Assembly (NCBI GenBank): GCA_013339765.2
Contig: CM023457.1
Span: forward strand, 43,202,144 to 43,266,143
DNA length: 64,000 nt
Reading direction: 5' to 3'
Source of the DNA: Haemaphysalis longicornis
Taxonomy: Eukaryota; Arthropoda; Arachnida; Ixodida; Ixodidae
Shown here: in pieces, positions 58,036 to 64,000 of the stretch
Numbering within the stretch: position 1 is the stretch's first letter
How the letters are laid out: the number at the start of each line of letters is the position of its first letter
The notes under the pieces: generated by a model
Told to the model about the DNA's origin: nothing
Seen by the model: only the letters and a program-made list of their open reading frames with translations
Database searches by the model: none
Program-made: the position numbers and the translations under genes

Positions 58036-60397
58036 AACAAGTTTTATCACGAGCTCGATTCCGGACACGCGTCTACGAGTCGCAAACATTTAGCGGTGCC
58101 CCTGTGCAGCTTAACTGTCAAGGATGGTAAAATTAAACAACGAAAACTGCACCTGCCTCGTTTCCCGGTTCCTGTTTGGCGCTGTAAGCGTTTTTCGGCG
58201 GTCGCTCGCAAAGGAGTCACTGTGAAGAGGGAAAAACGAAGGTGTGAGGGCCCGGCGGGAAACGCGGCTGCAGTTGCTCTTCTCCTGTGGCACTTGTTGA
58301 CTGCGGCAGTTATTTTTGTTGACGCGGGCTGCGAACGCGTGGCGGCTTCATTGCGCTTGCTCCCTTCCAGTCGTTTTAGGGGAGAGGTGGTGGAGGCTGC
58401 TAACAATGCACACACTAGGCATACTGAAGTCCGTCTTTTTCGGTCTTCAGAAGTTTCCGTAGACGCATGTCACGCTATGTAGTCGTTTCGTGAGCCGAAC
58501 TGTTCATTTCAACAGTCGCAGTTAATTTACGTAACTCGCGTCAAACTGACTGCGTGGTTTGTAACGTTTGTCTCACCGAAATTGTCTGCACCATTCCGCT
58601 GTGCGTATTCAAGTTACAATTTGGCTGATATACGTGCGGCTATATGGTTTTATTAGGTTCCCGTTTTGAAACATTTTGCTCAGGTTCGCTAGTAATATGG
58701 TCTCATGTAGTGCCATTTACAAGTGAGAATATAGCCCTACCGTGCAAGCGCGGCGGTGGACTTTGCCCCAACACTGGAAATAAAATATCCGGGTACACCT
58801 AAGCACGTTTGTGAGTTGTGAATCGGACATCACAATATGCAGTTGAACGCGTGGCGACGCTTTGTTTATCCTCGCATATTTTGTCGAAGAGCTCTGGCAT
58901 CTTGCCGCTGGAGGAGCGTTTTGCTTTCGAATGGCTTTATTTTCGAGTGGCAACCCCATTCGCCGCTTCTCGTTTATGCCACCGTGTAATAAGGGCGCTG
59001 ACGATGACGATGAATTTCGGTGGTTGTTATTCTCCTACCTTCACTACTGTTTACAGGCGGGCGACCACCCCTCGCTAGCAGCTACTGTCGAGTTTAAGCT
59101 CGCACTGTGGGAGGCCTCGTGAAGGAATCGTTTTGAAATGATGAACGCCAACGCCAGACGCCGGGATTGTCGCTTAAGCTCGCGTCTTCGAACGTCTCGT
59201 AAAACATGCAGATTGCACATAACGACGTCCCCGCACTTTTTGATCGATCGCTGTCAGCTTCATCCGTGCTGCTCGAGATAAGACCTGCAGATTTCCACTC
59301 AGCAACCAACCCACCAACACGGCAATACAGTGACATCACTGCAAGCTATCACACCTCCGAAAAACGCGTCTGCGAACTTTGTTTTCGAGTACACGAAGCA
59401 CGGCAGAGCAGCTCGACACTGCTGTAACGGCTGCCAAGCACCAGCAGCAACTGGGTGCCCTGCGGCCCTCGACTGCGAGCGATACCCCCTCCACGCCTCC
59501 ACCCCCCCAAACACACACATACACAATGTTGGGACTGGGCCATTCCAGCTCAGTCACCACGGTTGCGACGTTGCCCTGCTCAGCCCGCCATCGACGCGGC
59601 GCAGAGCAGAGCGATGAAGTTGTCGAGCCGACGGTGATTTTAAACTGCATTTATATACAATATACACAAAGGTAGCAAGAGCGTTACATGGCTCGCACAA
59701 ATGCGATAGCACTTCTCAACTCAGGGCCTTCGATGAAATGCCGCCTCACAGCCGTTGCTTCAGGGCTGGTTTTATACCCCCGGGGTTCCGCTGCAGCCGC
59801 GTGCAGTGCGAATCTTTCCAATCAGGACTATCACTGGCCGCAGTTTGAAGGCGAAGTGATTGCGTCAGCCGAGCCACGAATGGAAAGGGAAGGGCGACTC
59901 AGCGGCGCCGTCTCGAGGGTCTACTCGCTCCGTGTCTTTTTCGGGCCGGTCGTCCCAGGCAACATTTTGTGAAGCCGTCTCGATGGGAAAAAAAAAGTAG
60001 ACTCGGCGGCGCCATGTGCCGCCAAGTTGCGGCACGTCTGCCACGGGCTGTTTGACCGAGGCGCGAATCGGGCACACCGTCGGCGCGTCGCCAGATGAAG
60101 CAAATTGGTGTCTGGTACTCTGGTTAACCGCACACGCACGCATACAAACATTAGTGATTAAGGTCAGACCCGTGTTGGTTTTGATTGTGCTCTTAACGGA
60201 AATAGACACAACGACGCGTAGCGCCCCTGTCCTATCCCTTTCTCGCGGCAGGACCTCCCTCTTTGGCTTTTCGCGCGGTAGCCGGTTTTCGTCTTTCTGT
60301 TTATCGCTTACTTTGCGGGCTGGCGGCAGTTGCTAGGGGTACGGTTGCGCAATGTTAGCAGAATGCGGAACCGTGGCGGCAGCGTCTCTTTCCTGCT
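58036..60397. other. Intergenic, GC-rich in places
   Basis: A 163-codon + frame beginning inside the satellite (57991-58482) and frames of about 100 codons near 59330-59670 lack recognisable domains. CpG-rich patches occur but no exon can be defended. Confidence 0.5.
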
Positions 60398-60480
60398 GGT
60401 TTTAAAGACGATAGCCTTCCTTTGGCGACTTGAGCGCGACTATGTTGGCCTATCAGTCTGTCTGTCTGTGTCTGTCATAA
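60398..60480 (-). repeat. Short interspersed repeat with GACA tract, inverted copy
   Basis: In reverse this reads a GACA tract, then CAAGTCGCCAAAGGAAGGC and TATCGTCTTTAAAA, matching 57405-57505. Confidence 0.65.
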
Positions 60481-60556
60481 AGATAATTTATTATTGCAAC
60501 TTATTATCATGCTCCGCTGTATACATGGGAGCTACTGGGGTCACCGTTAAGTAGCT

Positions 60557-61453
60557 TTATGTACAGTGCTCACGGATTGAAACGCGACACTGCGAGCGCG
60601 TGGCCAGCGGTACATGCAGCGCCGCCTGTGGACGCCCGTGGAAGCTAGGTGTTGCATTTTGGTATACCACGAGGATGAGAGCGTTTAACCGTATGCTTGC
60701 TGCTTCCGGTTGCCAATAAGCGGGACTATGGTTTACCGCAGAGACAGCGGTGCGCTGCGAGCCTGGAGCACGTTTGTGGACCGGTGGTAGCTGCCCGGTG
60801 GTCCGCGCAGCTAATTTCGCGACATCGTCTGCTCGAGCGCTCTTCTTACGCGTGCCCTTCCGATGCGGCACAGACAATGTGCATGTAAGGCACGGTCACG
60901 CTTATCTGAATAAAACGAGCGTCTGCACGAAGGAACAGCCAACTTTATTCCATGATATAAACATAAAAAGAGGAGAGCCGACAAAGTACTCATGCACCGC
61001 ACCAAACGCGAACGTGCCTGCAAAGGCGTCTTTACTTTTTTTAGTTTACATCCTGGAATAATGTTTGCTGTTCCTTAGTACAGAAGTTTCTTTTATTCAG
61101 ATGAACGTGAATGTGCATTACATGAACATTACTGTGCCGCATTGGAAGGGCACGCGTAACAAGAGCGCGCGCACACGATGTCGTGAAATCGGCTGCGCGC
61201 AAAGCCGGGCTACTACCGTCGGCGCACAAACGCGGTACAGCGCTCCAGGCTCGCAGCGCCCCGCTGTCACTGCAAGGAACCACAGTCCCGCTCATTGGCA
61301 ACCGGAAGTTGTAAGCTTACGGTCAACAAGCTCTCATCCTCGCGGTATACCACAATGCAACACCTAGCTTCCACGGGCGTCCACGGGCGGCGCTGCATGT
61401 ACCAGCGGCCACGCGCTCGCAGTGTCGCATTTCAATCCGAGCACTGTACATAA
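60557..61453. mobile_element. 0.9 kb near-perfect palindrome, probable foldback (MITE-like) element
   Basis: Two arms of about 400 bp (60557-60962 and 61044-61453) are inverted copies of each other, separated by about 80 bases. The outer ends read TTATGTACAGTGCTC and its complement, with a TA at the base of CAGTGCTC. Each arm contains CTGAATAAAA and shared GC-rich sequence. There is no coding capacity. The form suits a foldback DNA element, or a tail-to-tail pair of one unknown repeat. Confidence 0.7.
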
Positions 61454-62838
61454 TGTGCCCTCTCTACAACTGGCCAACTGCCCCACGATTGAGCGGCTCG
61501 GCCAAAAGGTAAAATAATCCTTGATCGAGAGCTTCATATTGGCAAAAAAATCCCTCGCTACTAAAGCTGGTACCATGCTTCCTATTTATGAGCGTTGTTC
61601 AACAAAAATAAAACATTATGTATTTGAACCCAAACATAAATACGAAAGTGATATGAAAGTGAAAGTGAAAGTCTCAGGCTACAGAAGCCCGCGCGCTTCG
61701 AAGACACATGAAGTCTCGGGAGTTCTTATTTACAGACATGAATTATACATGGAAACCGTAGCCATACAAGCTTGGCTAACATCCGTGCGCTTTCTGACGC
61801 TACCGGCGTCGACAGTGCATTATTTATATGTACAGTGGAGCACACAACGATTAAAACGTTGCCGCGCTTTTGAGCTATTATAGAAACCGTACGTCGTGAA
61901 AGTAAGAATAAAAAAATTCCCTCGCACTCCCCCGAGGGGGAGAGTGTGTAAGTGCGAATGCACGGTTGTTGATTGCGCGATTACGGTGGATGTCGTGATC
62001 TTAATGAGTAGTCGAGAGATTACACACACGCACACAACTGCAAAGAAAGATATTTCACTCGTTATTTCTGGTACCGTTGCCCGGTCCGCCATCATCGTTA
62101 TCGAGATGCAGGACCAGCGACCGCTCTCGACGACGGCGCGCGCTCGACTAATACCCTCCCGCGCCACGCGGCCGCTACACGAGCTCCCTCACGCGTCGGA
62201 ATGCGGAGCGCCCGCTACGCGAGCACGAGAGCTCTCCCGCCCGAAGTGGAGAGGAGGCGCCCAACACCCGCAGTCACTGAGCGGAGAGAGGAAAAGGAGA
62301 GTAGCGCGCGCCCATCTCCCCCCGTTGCTAGGGAAGACGAGGAGCGCGAGCACCCGCAGCTGTTGCTATGCGGACGACGGCGGCGGACGATTCAGGCTCG
62401 CTTAAGAAGTGCATTCGCACTTATAAAAAAACACCAGAGCGCGGAGCCAGAAATGCATCAGAAGGGCGATTTTTTTTCCTCTTCGCTGAGCCGCGTTGCT
62501 GGCGCGCCGGCACCGGGAGTGCGAGCGTGAAAGTAAAAAGAAAAAGTGTGCAACCGACGGCACAAGGCGGCGAAAAATCCGCTTTTTTGTTTATTTGTTT
62601 GTTTGTTTGTTTGTTTTGCTGACCTCGGTTAACGCACGCCATCGACCAATGAGAGGCATCCCGTTGCCTGTCGCCCTCAGCTCCTTTCCTAGCACCATGA
62701 TAGCACCCTGGAGAGAAAGAACGAAGCGGCGCGGCACCCTGACGCCTTTCCCTGCGCCCCGTTAGGAACACGCAAGCCTTACCCAGAGGTAAACACGACC
62801 GCGCACCAATTATAGAGGAGTTTCCTAGATAAAACAAG
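61454..62838. other. Intergenic; possible 5' flank of the 62839 open stretch
   Basis: Contains GAAAGT and GTTT simple runs (61655-61673; 62588-62616) and a GC-rich segment at 62100-62400. A TATAAAA sequence at 62423 lies upstream of the open stretch. Nothing else is recognised. Confidence 0.45.
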
Positions 62839-63592
62839 ATGCACAGCGCACGAAACGCACCAGAGGGGACGAACTACGTCCAACTTGAACCAGTTGAGCT
62901 GACCACGGCGAACGAAATGTACAGCGCACAGAACGCCACCAAGCCAGCACACACGGAGGAAACTGCTATTCGCGACATCCTCCGCTCCCACTGGTGCTAT
63001 CCGGACTTGGCTAGCGAATGTTACAAACGCAGAAATCACCTGACCACAAGCAACAAAAGACCCAGCGCTCGCGGTTCAACCCTACCGGAACGTACGAGCT
63101 CTCCGACACCCGCTGCTTCAGCACGAGTCCAGCGGACGAACGACATAACACTCGTGGAGATAGGTCCGTCAACGAGCAACGACACGGCCAGCGCATGCGG
63201 CATGTCTGAGATAAAACGAACAAGATCCGGCACCCGCGCTCCGACCGAGACTCACACGACAAACACCATTTCGTACAAGAGGACGCAACCGCGAGCAAGC
63301 GGACTCGGTACGAACGGAGCCTGCTTGTATGGGAGAGATACCGATTTTAGCACGCTCGAAACAACGGGCAAAATACGAGGGCTTGAGCGACGACTCCGAC
63401 ACGGCACCAACGGAAGCGAATGAACACGATCCAGAGGAAGGCATCGAATGCCCTAACGGTGAAGTCACGCTTGCGGCGCCGAAGAATGTAGGACAGAACG
63501 GACGGGACGAACTACGCCCGCTTCCCCACCACAACGGTTTCACTTTCGAAATATCCCCGGCGACTGCGAGCACGGAGCCGCAAAGACGTTGA
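62839..63592 (+). pseudogene. Frameshifted open stretch, possibly a retroelement ORF1
   Basis: An AC-rich frame starts at ATG 62839 (MHSARNAPEGTNYVQLEPVE) and stays open to 63423. From about 63300 the neighbouring frame looks more protein-like, with acidic sequence (GLSDDSDTAPTEANEHDPEE) and HHNGFTFEISPATAS before a stop at 63592. Joined by one frameshift it would be about 250 residues. The sequence is A/C-rich on the sense strand, and the 'xGFTx' block is reminiscent of LINE ORF1 proteins, but no domain is certain. Confidence 0.3.
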
Positions 63593-64000
63593 CCGATCAG
63601 CCATGCCACCCTACGAAAACGCCACGCTACCAATAACTAAACGAAAAGCCTAACGGCTCCCGCACCATACGCAACGCACAAGTCAATCCAAGCAACGTAC
63701 TCAACGCGCCGAACTATGCCATCCCTACACAGCGCAGCGCGCAACCGGAAAAACCGGACGTCTACACCACCACACGCATCAAGCACGCGACGAGCTACAC
63801 GAACACAATCGCCGATGGAAGCGGCGCGACTAACGCAACGCCGTAAACACTGTCAAGTTCAGGTCAGACGAAGTGAATCCCACAGCACACACGCAAAAAT
63901 ATCAAGCAGATTGGAAATTCACCGAAACTCAACGAGATGAACACCCTCATAACGAAGTTTCTTGCATCCGGAACAACAAAAAACAAACGCCAGCATCGAG

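Noticed and set aside
57991..58482. A 163-codon + frame
   Set aside because: It starts inside the satellite array and has no recognisable domain. A zinc-binding (THAP-like) reading was considered but the required cysteine and histidine spacing is absent.

Overview
This is a eukaryotic window and very probably comes from a hard tick (Ixodidae). The evidence is GT..AG introns, intact coding exons scattered in repeat-rich DNA, several tRNA-derived SINE families, and Penelope-like, RTE-like and other LINE fragments. The most abundant SINE, with a 3' body shared by seven copies here, is of a kind I associate with hard-tick genomes. Species cannot be fixed from the sequence alone.

Two host protein-coding genes can be reconstructed, both on the + strand. 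The first (about 15.6-34.9 kb) is a 13-exon gene of the CLCA (calcium-activated chloride channel regulator) family. It has a signal peptide, an N-terminal metalloprotease region with an HEWAH zinc motif, a von Willebrand A domain with a D-x-S-x-S MIDAS motif, a fibronectin-III-like region, and one C-terminal transmembrane helix with a short basic tail. All splice phases agree and the total is 978 codons. This holds only if two one-base indels in homopolymers, in exons 8 and 13, are treated as sequence errors or recent lesions. The second gene (about 40.5-53.6 kb) has four exons and predicts a 581-residue nuclear protein: a PKKRKL nuclear localisation signal, a MADF DNA-binding domain split by intron 1, thirteen proline-rich repeats of about 21 residues, and a C-terminal BESS-like helix.

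Layout. 1-15.4 kb: no convincing host gene; SINEs, foldbacks and a nest of LINE fragments (13.4-15.4 kb), one of them split by a SINE with a perfect 14-bp target duplication. 15.6-35.0 kb: the CLCA gene, whose introns carry SINE pieces, a LINE C-terminus in antisense, an RTE-type LINE 3' end with an inverted-flank 5' junction, and a long GAGT microsatellite near the exon 5 acceptor. 35-40.4 kb: intergenic, with an ATCCA satellite block and a tRNA-derived SINE about 250 bp upstream of the second gene's start codon. 40.5-53.8 kb: the MADF gene, with a 5'-truncated Penelope-like element in intron 2. 53.8-64 kb: no convincing host gene; a palindromic TACTCATGAGTA-type satellite, a 0.9 kb near-perfect palindrome, and a broken coding stretch near the right edge that may be a retroelement ORF1.

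The two genes have no evident functional link. The most informative features are retrotransposition footprints (target duplications, snapback junctions, SINE-seeded microsatellites), the repeat-built MADF protein, and the two indels that decide whether the CLCA gene is functional. No prokaryotic operon, CRISPR array, rRNA or canonical tRNA gene was seen.
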